From Streptosporangium pseudovulgare (GTDB lineage: Bacteria; Actinomycetota; Actinomycetes; Streptosporangiales; Streptosporangiaceae): a stretch of DNA of 64,000 nt. Shown one piece after another: positions 43,499-52,755 of this stretch (position 1 is its first letter; every line of letters starts with the position of its first letter). The notes under the pieces are model-generated. The model made no database searches and was not told the origin of the DNA. It saw only the letters and a list, made by a program, of their open reading frames with translations. The position numbers were made by a program, and so were the translations under genes. The stretch is from the NCBI RefSeq assembly GCF_014648055.1, contig NZ_BMQJ01000001.1, positions 372,001 to 436,000 of the forward strand, read 5' to 3'.

Positions 43499-44410
43499 TC
43501 AGGCCAGGGTCGAGGGGTCGGTGTTGCCGCCGCAGACGACCACGGCCACCCGCTCCCCGGGGGCCGGGACGTACGCCCCGCACCGCAGGGCCGCGTAGGC
43601 GGCGGCCCCGCCGTACTCGGCGGCCACCCGGAAGGACCGCCACAGCTCCAGCCGGGCGGCGGCGATGTCCTCGTCGCCGACCAGGACGCCGCGTACCCCC
43701 GCCGCACGGGCGAGGCCGTAGCCGATGGTCCCGATCCGGCTGGCGCCCAGGGAGTCGGCCGCGATCCCGCCGACCTCGACCCGGACCGGCCCGCCCGCCG
43801 CCAGGGCGCGGTCGAGGGTGGGGATGCGCTCGGGCTCGACGGCCACCACCCGCGCCCGGCCGTCCAGCGCGGCGACGATCCCGCCGAGCAGCCCGCCGCC
43901 GCCGACCGCGACGAGCACCGTTTCGACGCCCCCGGTCTGCTCCAGCAGCTCCAGCCCGGCCGTGCCCTGCCCGGCCACCACCTCGGCCTGGTCGTAGGCG
44001 TGGACCTCAAGGGCGCCGGTCTCGGCGGCCCGCTTGAGCGACGCCTCGTACGCCTCGGCGTAGACGGCGCCGGTCTGCGTGACCTCCGCGCCCAGCGCGC
44101 GCAGCCCGGCGACCTTCACCGGGCTGGAGACCGTGGGCACGAAGATCTCCGCCCGGACGCCCAGTTCCCGCGCGACGTACGCCACCGCCAGCCCGTGGTT
44201 GCCGCCGCTCGCCGCGATCAGCCCGGCCGCGGGCAGGTCGCCCGCGGCCAGCGCCCGGTTGAAGCCGCCCCGCACCTTGAACGACCCGGTGTGCTGGGTC
44301 AGCTCCAGCTTCAGGAACAGCTCCGGCGACACCTCCAGCACCGGCGTACGGCGGACCCGCCCGGCCAGGCGCCCGGCGGCCCGCGTCACGTCGTCGATCG
44401 ACACGCTCAT
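43499..44410 (-). CDS. PLP-dependent serine/threonine dehydratase
   Basis: A 303-residue fold-type II PLP enzyme. The PLP lysine lies in TGSFKVRGGFNRA, the substrate loop is ASGGNHG, and the phosphate-binding loop is VAVGGGGLLGG. It would deaminate L-threonine or L-serine to 2-oxobutanoate or pyruvate. No ACT regulatory domain is present, so it is the short catabolic type. It lies 37 bp downstream of the Cys/Met PLP enzyme gene; the two may act in sulfur amino-acid breakdown. A related Ser racemase cannot be excluded. Confidence 0.85.
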   Translation of the reverse strand: MSVSIDDVTRAAGRLAGRVRRTPVLEVSPELFLKLELTQHTGSFKVRGGFNRALAAGDLPAAGLIAASGGNHGLAVAYVARELGVRAEIFVPTVSSPVKVAGLRALGAEVTQTGAVYAEAYEASLKRAAETGALEVHAYDQAEVVAGQGTAGLELLEQTGGVETVLVAVGGGGLLGGIVAALDGRARVVAVEPERIPTLDRALAAGGPVRVEVGGIAADSLGASRIGTIGYGLARAAGVRGVLVGDEDIAAARLELWRSFRVAAEYGGAAAYAALRCGAYVPAPGERVAVVVCGGNTDPSTLA

Positions 44411-44447
44411 CGGTGGTCTCTCCCCGCCGTTCCCGGTCGGCGGTCCC

Positions 44448-45620
44448 TCACGAGAGGGCCTGGCTGAAGTCGGCCCAGAGGTCCTCGATGTGCTCGATGC
44501 CGACCGCGACCCGGACCGTGCCCTCGCCGATCCCGTGCCGGGCGAGCTCCTCAGCCGTCAGCGAGCGGTGCGAGGTGGTCGCCGGGTGCAGGATGAGCGT
44601 CTCGACGCCGCCGAGCGACGGGGCCAGCAGCGCCAGCCGTACCGAGCTCATGAACCTCTCCCCCGCGGCGCGCCCGCCGGCCAGGTCGAAGGAGAAGACG
44701 CCGCCGAAGTCCGGCAGCAGCTTGACCGCCAGCTCGTGCGAGGGGTGGGAGGGCAGGCCCGGCCAGTGGACGGCCGTGACGGCCGGGTGGTCCGCCAGGC
44801 GGGTGGCCAGCTCGCGCGTGTTGGCGCAGTGCCGCTCCATGCGCAGCGGCAGGGTCTGCATGCCGCGCAGCGTGAGCCAGGCCGCGAACGGGTCGGCGGT
44901 GGCGCCCAGCTCGACCGCGAAGTGCCACACCTTCCGGTACAGCTCGTCGGAGGCGAAGACCGCGACGCCGCCGAGGACGTCGGTGTGCCCGCTCAGGTAC
45001 TTGGTGGAGGAGTGCACCACGACGTCCGCGCCGTGCTCCAGCGGGCGGCACAGGATCGGCGAGGCGAAGGTGTTGTCCACGACCGAGACCAGCCCGGCCT
45101 CGCGCGCCGCGGCGCACATCCCGGGCAGGTCGGCGACCTGGGTGACCGGGTTGGCGATGGTCTCCAGGTAGACGACCTTCGTCTCCGGCCGTACGGCCGC
45201 GCGCAGCGCCCCGGGGTCGTCCTCGGGCACGTAGGAGACCGTGATCCCGAACCTCGTGACCAGGTCGTTGATCATCCCGGCGGTGCCGCCGTAGAGGGCC
45301 CGCTGGGCGATCAGGTGGTCGCCCGGCTTGAGCAGGCCGAGCAGCACCGAGTTGATCGCCCCCATGCCCGAGGCGGTGGCCACGGCGCCGGCGCCGCCCT
45401 CCAGGCCGGCGACGGCCTCCTCCAGTGACCGGACGGTCGGGTTGGACAGCCGCCCGTAGACGAAGGGACCGTCCGGGCGGCTCATCCCGTCGGCGAAGAC
45501 GGACGGGTCCTCGAAGACGAAGCCGGAGGTCTGGTAGATCGGCACCGCGATGGGCCGGCTGCCCTCAAGGGGCGGCTGCGGGTGGTGGACGACACGTGTC
45601 TCGGGGTGAAGCTCGCTCAT
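44448..45620 (-). CDS. Cys/Met metabolism PLP enzyme (gamma-synthase or gamma-lyase type)
   Basis: A 390-residue fold-type I enzyme of the transsulfuration family. Conserved blocks: SRPIAVPIYQTSGFVFED, YGRLSNPTVRSLEEAVAGLEGG, ATASGMGAINSVLLGLLKPGDHLIAQRALYGGT (split here by function), and the PLP lysine in VVHSSTKYLSGHTDVLGG. It could be cystathionine gamma-synthase, cystathionine gamma-lyase or methionine gamma-lyase; sequence alone does not decide. ATG 45620 is preferred to an upstream extension to 45665. Confidence 0.87.
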   Translation of the reverse strand: MSELHPETRVVHHPQPPLEGSRPIAVPIYQTSGFVFEDPSVFADGMSRPDGPFVYGRLSNPTVRSLEEAVAGLEGGAGAVATASGMGAINSVLLGLLKPGDHLIAQRALYGGTAGMINDLVTRFGITVSYVPEDDPGALRAAVRPETKVVYLETIANPVTQVADLPGMCAAAREAGLVSVVDNTFASPILCRPLEHGADVVVHSSTKYLSGHTDVLGGVAVFASDELYRKVWHFAVELGATADPFAAWLTLRGMQTLPLRMERHCANTRELATRLADHPAVTAVHWPGLPSHPSHELAVKLLPDFGGVFSFDLAGGRAAGERFMSSVRLALLAPSLGGVETLILHPATTSHRSLTAEELARHGIGEGTVRVAVGIEHIEDLWADFSQALS

Positions 45621-45887
45621 GCGACCAGGATGACCCGCGGGGAGGCCCACTGTCAGATCCGGCACGACGGGACCGGCCCGTCATTCGACCGGATCACGCC
45701 CGGATCCGGGAGGACGGGACCCGGCCCGGGAGACCGGAGGGGGCGCAAGAGCCAGGAGAGCCAGGAGGGGTGGGAGAAGGTCCCGCGGGGGCTCCCGAAC
45801 CTGGTCTTACGCGCTTTCCATACCTTCCAGGGGGATTTGTGAATTCCTCACTGTCGCCGGGCGCGTCCGCCCGCCAGCATCGGAGGC

Positions 45888-46814
45888 ATGACAGCGATTC
45901 TGGTGGACGGCCTCCGTAAGCACTACGGGGACTTCGCCGCCGTCCGGGACGTCTCCTTCGACGTCTCGCAGGGCGAGGTCTTCGCTCTGCTCGGCCGTAA
46001 CGGCGCCGGCAAGACCACGACCCTGGAGGTGCTGGCGGGCTTCGCGGCCCCCGACGCCGGCACGGTGCGCGTGCTCGGCCTCGACCCCGTCAAAGATCGC
46101 ACGGAGGTACGGCGGAGCTGCGGCATCATGCTCCAGGAGGCCGGGTTCTTCCCCGACCTGACCGTGGCGCAGACCGTGGACGCCTGGCGCGACTTCGTCG
46201 CCGCCCCCCGGCCGCGTGACGAGGCCCTGGAGATGACCGGGCTGACCGCCAAGACCGGCACGAAGGTGCGGCAGCTCTCCGGCGGGGAGAAGCGCCGCCT
46301 GGACCTGGCCCTGGCCATCCTCAGCCGACCCGACGTGCTCTTCCTCGACGAGCCGACCACCGGCATGGACCCCGAGGCCCGCCGGAACACCTGGGACGTC
46401 ATCCGCGACCTCGCCGGGCAGGGCACCACGGTCCTGCTCACCACGCACTACCTGGAGGAGGCCCAGCGGCTGGCCTCCCGTATGGCGATCATGGATCACG
46501 GGGAGGTCGTGGCGAGCGGCGGCATGGCCGAGACCCTCGCCGCCCAGACCGGCCGGGTCGCCTTCGAGCTCCCCGGCGCGGTCACGCCGGAGGAGCTGCC
46601 GCTCCCGCCGTCCTCGGTGGAGGGCCGGACCGCGGTGTACCGGATCGCCGACCCCGACCTCGCCGCGCGGACCCTGCTGAACTGGGCCGGCGAGCGCGGC
46701 CTGCGCCTGCACGGCCTGGAGGTCCGCACGGCGACCCTCGAAGACCTGTTCCTGGACCTCGCCGCGGACGCCGACGGGCGCCCGGAGAACGAGCACGCGA
46801 AGGAGGTGGCGTGA
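45888..46814 (+). CDS. ABC-2 exporter ATP-binding protein
   Basis: A 308-residue ATPase with Walker A LLGRNGAGKTT, signature LSGGEKRRLDLALA, Walker B VLFLDEPTTGMD and switch His in LLTTHYLEEA. It powers the permease encoded next; the group often exports drugs, lipids or antimicrobial peptides. GGAGG sits only one base before ATG 45888, an odd spacing, so GTG 45903 is a possible start. First gene of a four-gene operon ending with a two-component system that may sense the exported compound or envelope stress. Confidence 0.92.
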   Translation: MTAILVDGLRKHYGDFAAVRDVSFDVSQGEVFALLGRNGAGKTTTLEVLAGFAAPDAGTVRVLGLDPVKDRTEVRRSCGIMLQEAGFFPDLTVAQTVDAWRDFVAAPRPRDEALEMTGLTAKTGTKVRQLSGGEKRRLDLALAILSRPDVLFLDEPTTGMDPEARRNTWDVIRDLAGQGTTVLLTTHYLEEAQRLASRMAIMDHGEVVASGGMAETLAAQTGRVAFELPGAVTPEELPLPPSSVEGRTAVYRIADPDLAARTLLNWAGERGLRLHGLEVRTATLEDLFLDLAADADGRPENEHAKEVA

Positions 46815-47587
46815 CCATGGCGGCGCGCGATCTGGTGACGGTGGCCCGCTTCGACGCCCGCCTGTTCTGGCGGGACCGGACGGCGCTGGGCACATCCGTG
46901 ACGCTCTTCCTGGTCCTGGGCGTCGGGCTGCCGGTGATGATGGACCGCCTCCAGCCGGGCCGCCCGGAGTTCGTGGCGGCCCAGCACGTCGGGATCCTGT
47001 CGATGCTGCTGGTCCTCGCGACGTTCGGCCAGGCGGCGACCACCCTGACCACCCGCCGCGAGCAGCTCCTCCTCAAGCGGCTGCGGGCCACCGGGCTGGC
47101 CGACCGCGACATCCTCGGCGGCGGGATCCTCAACCTCGTGCTGCAGAACACCCTGCTGACGGCGGTGGTCTCGGTCGCGCTGTACGCGCTGACGAGCCTG
47201 CCGGTCCCGCGTGACCCGCTGCTGTTCCTGGTGGCGGTGGTCGCGGGCGCCGCCGTCCTGTGCCTGCTGGGCACGGCGTTCACCCCGCTCATCCCGCGCC
47301 CCGAGCTGGCCGGCGTCATGGCGATGCCGTTCTTCCTGCTCGCGGGCGTCGGCGCGGGCGGTTTCGGGCCGCTCACCGAGATGCTCCCCGGCTGGGTGAG
47401 CACGCTGCTCGGCCTGCTGCCCACCGACGCCATCGCCGACATCGCCCGGATCGCGTACGCGGCGGACGGCACCTTCGGCGGAGACCTCGCGGCGGCGGCC
47501 GGGCCCGCGCTCAAACTCGCCGTCTGGGCGGCGATCGGGTTCTTCGCGCTCACCCGCTGGTTCCGCTGGGACCCCCGGAAGCAATAA
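46811..47587 (+). CDS. ABC-2 type permease
   Basis: A 258-residue, six-helix membrane protein. The TTRREQLLLKRLRATGLADRDILGG segment is the coupling region typical of ABC-2 permeases, and a final helix precedes RWFRWDPRK. GTG 46811 overlaps the ATPase gene stop by four bases, with AGGAGG four bases upstream; ATG 46817 is possible. It pairs with the ATPase. Confidence 0.9.
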   Translation: MTMAARDLVTVARFDARLFWRDRTALGTSVTLFLVLGVGLPVMMDRLQPGRPEFVAAQHVGILSMLLVLATFGQAATTLTTRREQLLLKRLRATGLADRDILGGGILNLVLQNTLLTAVVSVALYALTSLPVPRDPLLFLVAVVAGAAVLCLLGTAFTPLIPRPELAGVMAMPFFLLAGVGAGGFGPLTEMLPGWVSTLLGLLPTDAIADIARIAYAADGTFGGDLAAAAGPALKLAVWAAIGFFALTRWFRWDPRKQ

Positions 47588-47597
47588 TCACCGTGAC

Positions 47598-48830
47598 ATG
47601 CGAATGACCCCTCAGCGCCTGGCCGTCGGCCTGGTCGCCCTCATCTCCGTCGGGTACACGGTCTTCCCGGTGATCTACATCTCCCGGTACTGCGGTCCGG
47701 TGGGGATCGCCGTGCTCGCCGTCGGGTTCCCGGCGTTCTTCGTCCCCCATTTCCGGCACATCCGCGCCGCCCTGCGCGGCGCGGAACCGGGCGGCCCGTC
47801 CGCCGGGCTCGCGGTGCAGGCGCTCGCCACCTTCCTCCCGTTCGCGATCCTGCCGGGGCAGATGGGGTACTGGTGGACGGGGATGCCGCCCATCCTGCTG
47901 GGCTCGGCGCTGCTGCGGCTGCGCCCGCCGCTCGCCCTCGGCTGCCTGGCGGTGCTGGTGCCGGCCGTCTTCGCGCTGAACTGGTACTACGCCTACCCCG
48001 AAGCGAAGATGACCGCCGCCTTCTACAGTCTCATCACACTCACGGTGACCGGCTTCGTGATCTACGGGGTGACCCGGCTGGTCGTGGTCAGCCGGGAGCT
48101 GGCCCGGGCGCGGACCGAGCTGGCCGAGGCCGCGGTGCTCCGGGAGCGGCTGCGCATCTCCCGCGACCTGCACGACGGCCTGGGCAGCAGCCTGACCGCC
48201 GTCGCGCTCAAGGGCGATCTCGCGCGCAGGCTGGTCAGGCGCGACCCCGCCGCGGCCGAGGCGGAGCTGGCCGAGCTGGTCGGCGTGGCCAGGGAGGCGG
48301 CCCAGGACGTGCGGCAGGTGGCGCGGGGCTACCGGGAGATGTCGCTGACCGGGGAGGTGCACCGGGCGGTGGCGCTGCTGGAGGCGTCCGGGGTGAGCTG
48401 CCGGACCGACCTGGCCGGCGTCGGGGTCTCGCGCGAGGCCGACGAGGCGCTGGCCTGGGCGGTGCGCGAGGCGGTCACCAACGTGGTACGGCACAGCCAG
48501 GCGACGACCTGCTCGATCAGCACCTCCGCGCGCGGCGGCGCCGTACGGCTGGAGGTGGTCAACGACCGCGCCCGCGGGCACGCGGCGGACGGCGGCGGGC
48601 TGACCGGCCTGAGGGAACGGGCGTCGGGACTGGGCGGCTCGGTCGTGGCCGAACGCGTCGGCGACGGTTTCCGGCTCGTCATGGAGCTGCCCGCGGCACC
48701 GGGGACCCCGCGGAGGCGGGCGGACCAGAGCCGGCGGGTGCGGAGGGGCCCGGAGACGGCCGCCGGGGACGGGGACGCCGCCGCAGGGGATCAGGCGACG
48801 ACGACGGGGGACGCGGCGGTGACGACGTGA
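47598..48830 (+). CDS. DesK/LiaS-like sensor histidine kinase
   Basis: A 410-residue kinase with about five N-terminal membrane helices, then the HisKA_3 helix VLRERLRISRDLHDGLGSSLTAVALKGDL (H192) and ATPase domain with VREAVTNVVRHSQAT and GGGLTGLRERASGLGG. A Gly/Ala/Thr/Arg-rich tail of about 40 residues ends the protein. It begins 10 bp after the permease and overlaps the response regulator gene by four bases (GTGA). Confidence 0.9.
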   Translation: MRMTPQRLAVGLVALISVGYTVFPVIYISRYCGPVGIAVLAVGFPAFFVPHFRHIRAALRGAEPGGPSAGLAVQALATFLPFAILPGQMGYWWTGMPPILLGSALLRLRPPLALGCLAVLVPAVFALNWYYAYPEAKMTAAFYSLITLTVTGFVIYGVTRLVVVSRELARARTELAEAAVLRERLRISRDLHDGLGSSLTAVALKGDLARRLVRRDPAAAEAELAELVGVAREAAQDVRQVARGYREMSLTGEVHRAVALLEASGVSCRTDLAGVGVSREADEALAWAVREAVTNVVRHSQATTCSISTSARGGAVRLEVVNDRARGHAADGGGLTGLRERASGLGGSVVAERVGDGFRLVMELPAAPGTPRRRADQSRRVRRGPETAAGDGDAAAGDQATTTGDAAVTT

Positions 48831-49432
48831 TCAGGGTCCTGCTCGCCGAGGACATGCACATGATCCGGGCCGCGCTCGGGGCGCTGCTGCGGCTGGAGCC
48901 CGACATCGAGGTGGTCGCCGAGGTGACCCGCGGCGACGAGATCGTCGACGCGGCCCTGAGGTCCCGGCCGGACGTGGCGGTGCTGGACATCGAACTGCCG
49001 GGGATCGACGGCATCACCGCCTCGGTGGAGCTGCGGGAGAGGGTGCCCGGCTGCCGGGTCCTGGTGCTCACCGCGATGGGACAGCCCGGCCAGGTCCACC
49101 GGGCCCTGGCCGGGGGCATCGAGGCGTTCCTGGTCAAGGACGCCCCCGGTGACCGGCTGGCGGACGCGGTCCGGCGCACCGCCCAGGGGTTGCGGGTGCT
49201 GGACCCCGAGCTGGTCGCCTCGGCGCTCGCGTACGGCGCGAGCCCGCTGACCCCTCGCGAGACCGCCGTGCTGAAGGAGGCCGCCCGGGGCGCCCCGGCC
49301 GAGGAGATCGCCGGGCGGCTGCACCTGTCGGCCGGGACGGTCCGCAACTACCTGACCAGCGCCGTCTCCAAGACGGGCGCCCGCAACAAGGTCGACGCCA
49401 TCCGGATCGCCGAGGACGCGGGCTGGATCTGA
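48827..49432 (+). CDS. NarL/DesR-like response regulator
   Basis: A 201-residue regulator: receiver with phospho-acceptor D54 (VAVLDIELPGIDG) and LuxR-type HTH SPLTPRETAVLKEAARGAPAEEIAGRLHLSAGTVRNYLTSAVSKTG. It is coupled to the kinase gene by a GTGA overlap. It probably controls the ABC exporter operon. Confidence 0.92.
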   Translation: MIRVLLAEDMHMIRAALGALLRLEPDIEVVAEVTRGDEIVDAALRSRPDVAVLDIELPGIDGITASVELRERVPGCRVLVLTAMGQPGQVHRALAGGIEAFLVKDAPGDRLADAVRRTAQGLRVLDPELVASALAYGASPLTPRETAVLKEAARGAPAEEIAGRLHLSAGTVRNYLTSAVSKTGARNKVDAIRIAEDAGWI

Positions 49433-49450
49433 CGGGCCGGGGTCGTGGGG

Positions 49451-49495
49451 CCGCCGGATCCGCCGGGTCCGCCGGGTCCGCCGGATCCGCCGGGC
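49451..49495. repeat. 9-bp tandem repeat CCGCCGG(A/G)T(C)
   Basis: Five 9-bp units between the response regulator and the F420:NADP reductase, which converge. Non-coding. Confidence 0.8.
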
Positions 49496-49552
49496 TCGTC
49501 GCGGCGGGCCCGCACCGCCGGACCCGGGGAGCCGTGACCGGCGGGCCGGCCG

Positions 49553-50218
49553 TCAGACGTCGGTGACCCGGAAGCCGGCGTGGGCCTTGTAGCGGCGGTT
49601 GATGGAGATGAGGTTGGCGGTCAGCCCCTCGACCTGGCGGGCGTTGCGCAGCCGCCCGCCGTACACGCCGCGGACGCCCGGGATGCGGCTCGCCAGCGCC
49701 TGGACCGTGTCGGTGGCCTCCCGGTCGTCGCCCAGCACGAGCACGTCCAGGTCGATCCGCTCCACCTCCGGGTCCAGCAGCAGGACGGCGGAGACGTGGT
49801 GGAAGGCGGCGACCACGCGGCTCTCCGGCAGGATCGAGGCGGCCTGCTGGGCGGCGCTGCCCTCCTCGACGTCCAGCGCGTAGGCGCCCCGCTTGTCGAA
49901 GCCGAGCGGGTTGACGCAGTCGACCACGATCTTGCCGGCCAGCTCGTCCCGCAGGGACTCCAGGGTGGGCCGGTGCCCCTCCCACGGGGTCGCCACGATC
50001 ACCACGTCGGCCTCGGCGGCCACGGCCCGGTTGTCGGCGCCGCGGGCCGGCCCGCCGACGCTCTCGGCCGCCTCCCGCGCCCGGTCGGCGCTGCGCGAGC
50101 CGATCAGCACGGTGTGACCGGCCTGGGCGAACCGCCGGGCCAGCCCCTTGCCCTGGTCGCCGGTCCCGCCCAGGATGCCGATCGAGATGCCGCTCACGTC
50201 CGGGATATCAGTGCTCAC
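49553..50218 (-). CDS. npdG: NADPH:F420 oxidoreductase
   Basis: A 221-residue Rossmann protein that exchanges hydride between NADPH and the deazaflavin F420, supplying F420H2. The N-terminal fold reads ISIGILGGTGDQGKGLARRFAQAGHTVLIGSRSADRAREAA, where the SRS loop selects NADP. VATPWEGH and VDCVNPLGFDKRG are family blocks, as is GGRLRNARQVEGLTANLISINRRYKAHAGFR. GTG 50218 is preceded by AGGAG at six bases. It would serve enzymes such as the LLM oxidoreductase at 6.5 kb. Confidence 0.9.
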   Translation of the reverse strand: MSTDIPDVSGISIGILGGTGDQGKGLARRFAQAGHTVLIGSRSADRAREAAESVGGPARGADNRAVAAEADVVIVATPWEGHRPTLESLRDELAGKIVVDCVNPLGFDKRGAYALDVEEGSAAQQAASILPESRVVAAFHHVSAVLLLDPEVERIDLDVLVLGDDREATDTVQALASRIPGVRGVYGGRLRNARQVEGLTANLISINRRYKAHAGFRVTDV

Positions 50219-50347
50219 TCATCGCTCCTCATGATCGTCGGCCGGCCGGACACCCGGGGACGTCCCGCCCCGTCATATCTCCAGATCATGCCAGGCACGT
50301 CCGGCGATCTCCTGGCGGGACCCCGGCGGCTGGTGCACGATGATCTG

Positions 50348-50926
50348 ATGGACGCTCGGTCGGTCGCGCTCCTCCGCGACATCCTCGGCTCGACCGGCTG
50401 GGTGGAGCGCACCCGCGCGCTCGGCCTGGCCCTGCGCACCACCCGGTCACCCGGCGGCCTGCTGGTGGTCGGCACCCCCGCCGAGGAGCCCTGGCACCTG
50501 GCCGCGCACCTCGGGGACGAGGCCCGGCTGGCGGGCCTGCCGCAGCTCACCCCGACGCTGGTGCGCTGGAGCCCTCCCCCGGGCGCACCCGCGCACCTGC
50601 GGATCGGGATGGACCGGATCGAGCGGGCCCGGCGGGGCGAGACCCTGTTCGTGGTGACCGAGGACCGGGCCCCCGAGGCGCTGCTGGAGCGGGTCGGCGA
50701 CGCCCGCCGTACCGGCGCGACGATCCTCGCCCTGGACGGCGGCGACCCCGACCTGGAGGGGCTGGCCCACGAGGCGCTGGCCGTCCCCGAGCGGGCGCCG
50801 CTGTCGTTCGACGGCGCCCAGCACCTGGTCAGCATGGCCGCGGGCGAGACCGGCCGGCGGCCGGGCCTGCGCGAGCGGCTGGCCCGGCTGCTGGAGAGGG
50901 TCAGCGGCCCCCAGGTCGCCGAGTGA
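50348..50926 (+). CDS. Conserved-looking hypothetical protein
   Basis: Not recognised. A 192-residue soluble protein with alternating strands and helices: [35 protein letters not shown] and [22 protein letters not shown] suggest an alpha/beta, possibly Rossmann-like fold. Codon use fits a real gene. The start is uncertain: ATG 50348 has no ribosome site; ATG 50288 would add 20 residues with weaker codon bias. It is divergent from the F420:NADP reductase and convergent with the small protein gene. Confidence 0.6.
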   Translation: MDARSVALLRDILGSTGWVERTRALGLALRTTRSPGGLLVVGTPAEEPWHLAAHLGDEARLAGLPQLTPTLVRWSPPPGAPAHLRIGMDRIERARRGETLFVVTEDRAPEALLERVGDARRTGATILALDGGDPDLEGLAHEALAVPERAPLSFDGAQHLVSMAAGETGRRPGLRERLARLLERVSGPQVAE

Positions 50927-51056
50927 CGGCGCGACGGCCGTCATCCGGCCGGGGGCGGGCCGGCCGCTCCCCCGCGCGGTCATCGTCCGGCGCACCGCCC
51001 GGGACACGGCCGGCGACCTCCTCGATCGCCGGCCCCCGGCGCGGCCGGCCCGTCGT

Positions 51057-51236
51057 TCAGTCGTCGTCCCAGGCGCGGTCGGCCTCCCGCCACGCCTCGT
51101 TGCGCTCGGCCGCGGTCTTCATCGCGTCGGCCGCGGCCTCGCGGGTCCCGTAGGGGCCCATCCGGTCCTTGTTGGGGCAGCCCTCGTCGGGCTCGACCGC
51201 CATGTGCTTCAGGCAGAACCACCACTGATCGCTCAT
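51057..51236 (-). CDS. Small conserved actinobacterial protein (59 residues)
   Basis: [20 protein letters not shown] starts a small soluble protein with two Cys (FCLKH, EGCPNKD) and an acidic, helical C-terminus ([21 protein letters not shown]). Its divergent position beside map and the [16 protein letters not shown] core match short proteins I have seen in other actinomycetes; function unknown. Start ATG 51236; a longer frame to 51266 would overlap the map promoter. Confidence 0.75.
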   Translation of the reverse strand: MSDQWWFCLKHMAVEPDEGCPNKDRMGPYGTREAAADAMKTAAERNEAWREADRAWDDD

Positions 51237-51267
51237 GGGGGCAATCCTGCCCAGTGGGAAGCCCAAC

Positions 51268-51281
51268 TAGACTGGGGGACC
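51268..51281 (+). promoter_or_regulatory. candidate -10 of map
   Basis: TAGACT (51268-51273) with eight bases before ATG 51282. No Shine-Dalgarno, so map is probably leaderless. Confidence 0.45.
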
Positions 51282-52130
51282 ATGACGACACTGCTCCAGC
51301 CCGGACGGATCTCACCCACCCGCAAGGTCCCCGCCGGCATCGCGCGGCCGGAGTACGTCGGGAAGAAAGCCCCCAGGCTCGGCGAGTCCGACATCAAGAC
51401 CCCGGAGATCATCGAGCGGATGCGGGTGGCCGGAAAGCTCGCCGCCCAGGCCCTGGAGGAGGTCGGCCGGCACGTGGCGCCCGGCGTCACCACCGACGAG
51501 CTCGACCGGATCGGCCACGAGTTCCTCTGCGACCACGGCGCCTACCCCAGCACCCTCGGCTACCGCGGATACCCCAAGTCGCTGTGCACCTCGATCAACG
51601 AGGTGATCTGCCACGGCATCCCGGACGACACCGTGCTGCGCGACGGCGACATCGTCAACGTCGACATCACCGCCTTCATCGGCGGCGTGCACGGCGACAC
51701 CGACGCCACCTTCCTGGTCGGCGACGTCGACGAGGAGTCGCGCCTGCTGGTCGAGCGCACCCGCGAGGCGACCGCCCGCGCCATCAAGGCCGTCGCCCCC
51801 GGCCGCCAGCTCAACGTCGTGGGCCGGGTCATCGAGGCCTACGCCAAGCGGTTCGGCTACGGCGTGGTCCGCGACTTCACCGGCCACGGCATCGGCACCA
51901 CGTTCCACTCCGGCCTGATCGTGCCGCACTACGACGACCCGTCGCTGGCCGTCACGCTGGTGCCGGGCATGACGTTCACGATCGAGCCGATGCTGACCCT
52001 CGGCACCATCGAGTACGACGTCTGGCCGGACGGCTGGACCGCCGTGACCAAGGACCGCCGGCGGACCGCCCAGTTCGAGCACACCATCCTGGTCACCGAG
52101 ACGGGCCACGAGATCCTGACGCTGCCCTGA
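51282..52130 (+). CDS. map: Methionine aminopeptidase, type I
   Basis: Removes N-terminal Met from nascent proteins. The 282-residue enzyme has all five metal ligands: [26 protein letters not shown] and QFEHTIL; plus the ICHGIPDD substrate loop. An N-terminal extension of about 40 residues with a PxRxVP-like block is typical of the actinobacterial MapB form. The stop lies within a CTGACGCC tandem repeat (52125-52150). Confidence 0.96.
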   Translation: MTTLLQPGRISPTRKVPAGIARPEYVGKKAPRLGESDIKTPEIIERMRVAGKLAAQALEEVGRHVAPGVTTDELDRIGHEFLCDHGAYPSTLGYRGYPKSLCTSINEVICHGIPDDTVLRDGDIVNVDITAFIGGVHGDTDATFLVGDVDEESRLLVERTREATARAIKAVAPGRQLNVVGRVIEAYAKRFGYGVVRDFTGHGIGTTFHSGLIVPHYDDPSLAVTLVPGMTFTIEPMLTLGTIEYDVWPDGWTAVTKDRRRTAQFEHTILVTETGHEILTLP

Positions 52131-52168
52131 CGCCCTGACGCCCTGACGCCCCGCCGCTCCCGGTCCGC

Positions 52169-52579
52169 CTACCGGCGGGGCAGCGTCCCGGTGACGGTGG
52201 TGCCCTCCCCCTTGACGCCGTGGACGCTCAGCGTGCCGCCGAGGGCCTCGAACCGGCCGCGCATGGCGTCCACCCCGCGTCCGGCGGCCTGCCCGGCGAA
52301 ACCGGCGCCGTCGTCGCTCACCGTCATCCGCAGGCCGCCGCGGCCCAGGGTGACCGCGACGGAGACCACCCGGGCCCGGCTGTGCCGTTCGACGTTGGCC
52401 AGGGCCTCCTCCAGCACCGCCAGTACGGCCCCGGTCACCTCGGCGGACGCCTCCTCCGCGGGCAGCGCCCAGGTCTCGACGGCGATCCCGGTGCGGCCGC
52501 TCCAGGCGTCCAGGCGCTCCCGGAGCTCCCCGGCGAGAGCCTGCCTCCGCCCCTCGCGCGTGCGTGGTTCCTCGGACAC
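52169..52579 (-). CDS. HATPase-only histidine-kinase-like protein
   Basis: A protein of about 136 residues consisting almost only of a GHKL ATPase domain: VLEEALANVERHSRARVVSVAVTLG (N box), VSDDGAGFAG (G1), GVDAMRGRFEALGGTLSV and GEGTTVTGTLP. There is no phosphoacceptor helix, receiver or membrane segment, so it cannot be a complete sensor kinase. It may be a partner of another kinase or a remnant. The start is uncertain: GTG 52579 or the in-frame 52630. Confidence 0.7.
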   Translation of the reverse strand: MSEEPRTREGRRQALAGELRERLDAWSGRTGIAVETWALPAEEASAEVTGAVLAVLEEALANVERHSRARVVSVAVTLGRGGLRMTVSDDGAGFAGQAAGRGVDAMRGRFEALGGTLSVHGVKGEGTTVTGTLPRR

Positions 52580-52755
52580 TCCTCGACCTTCCCGGCGCGC
52601 GTGGCGCCCGCCGGCCCTCCGGCCGGACACGTGGCTGATCCGTGAGCGGGCGTGGCGCGCCTCGTTGCGCGGCCGTCGCTGCGGATGCCCGAACCCCCCG
52701 GACTCAGGCTACCGGAGCCATCGCCGCGAAAGGGAGGAAGTGTCCGCCGTGCCGC

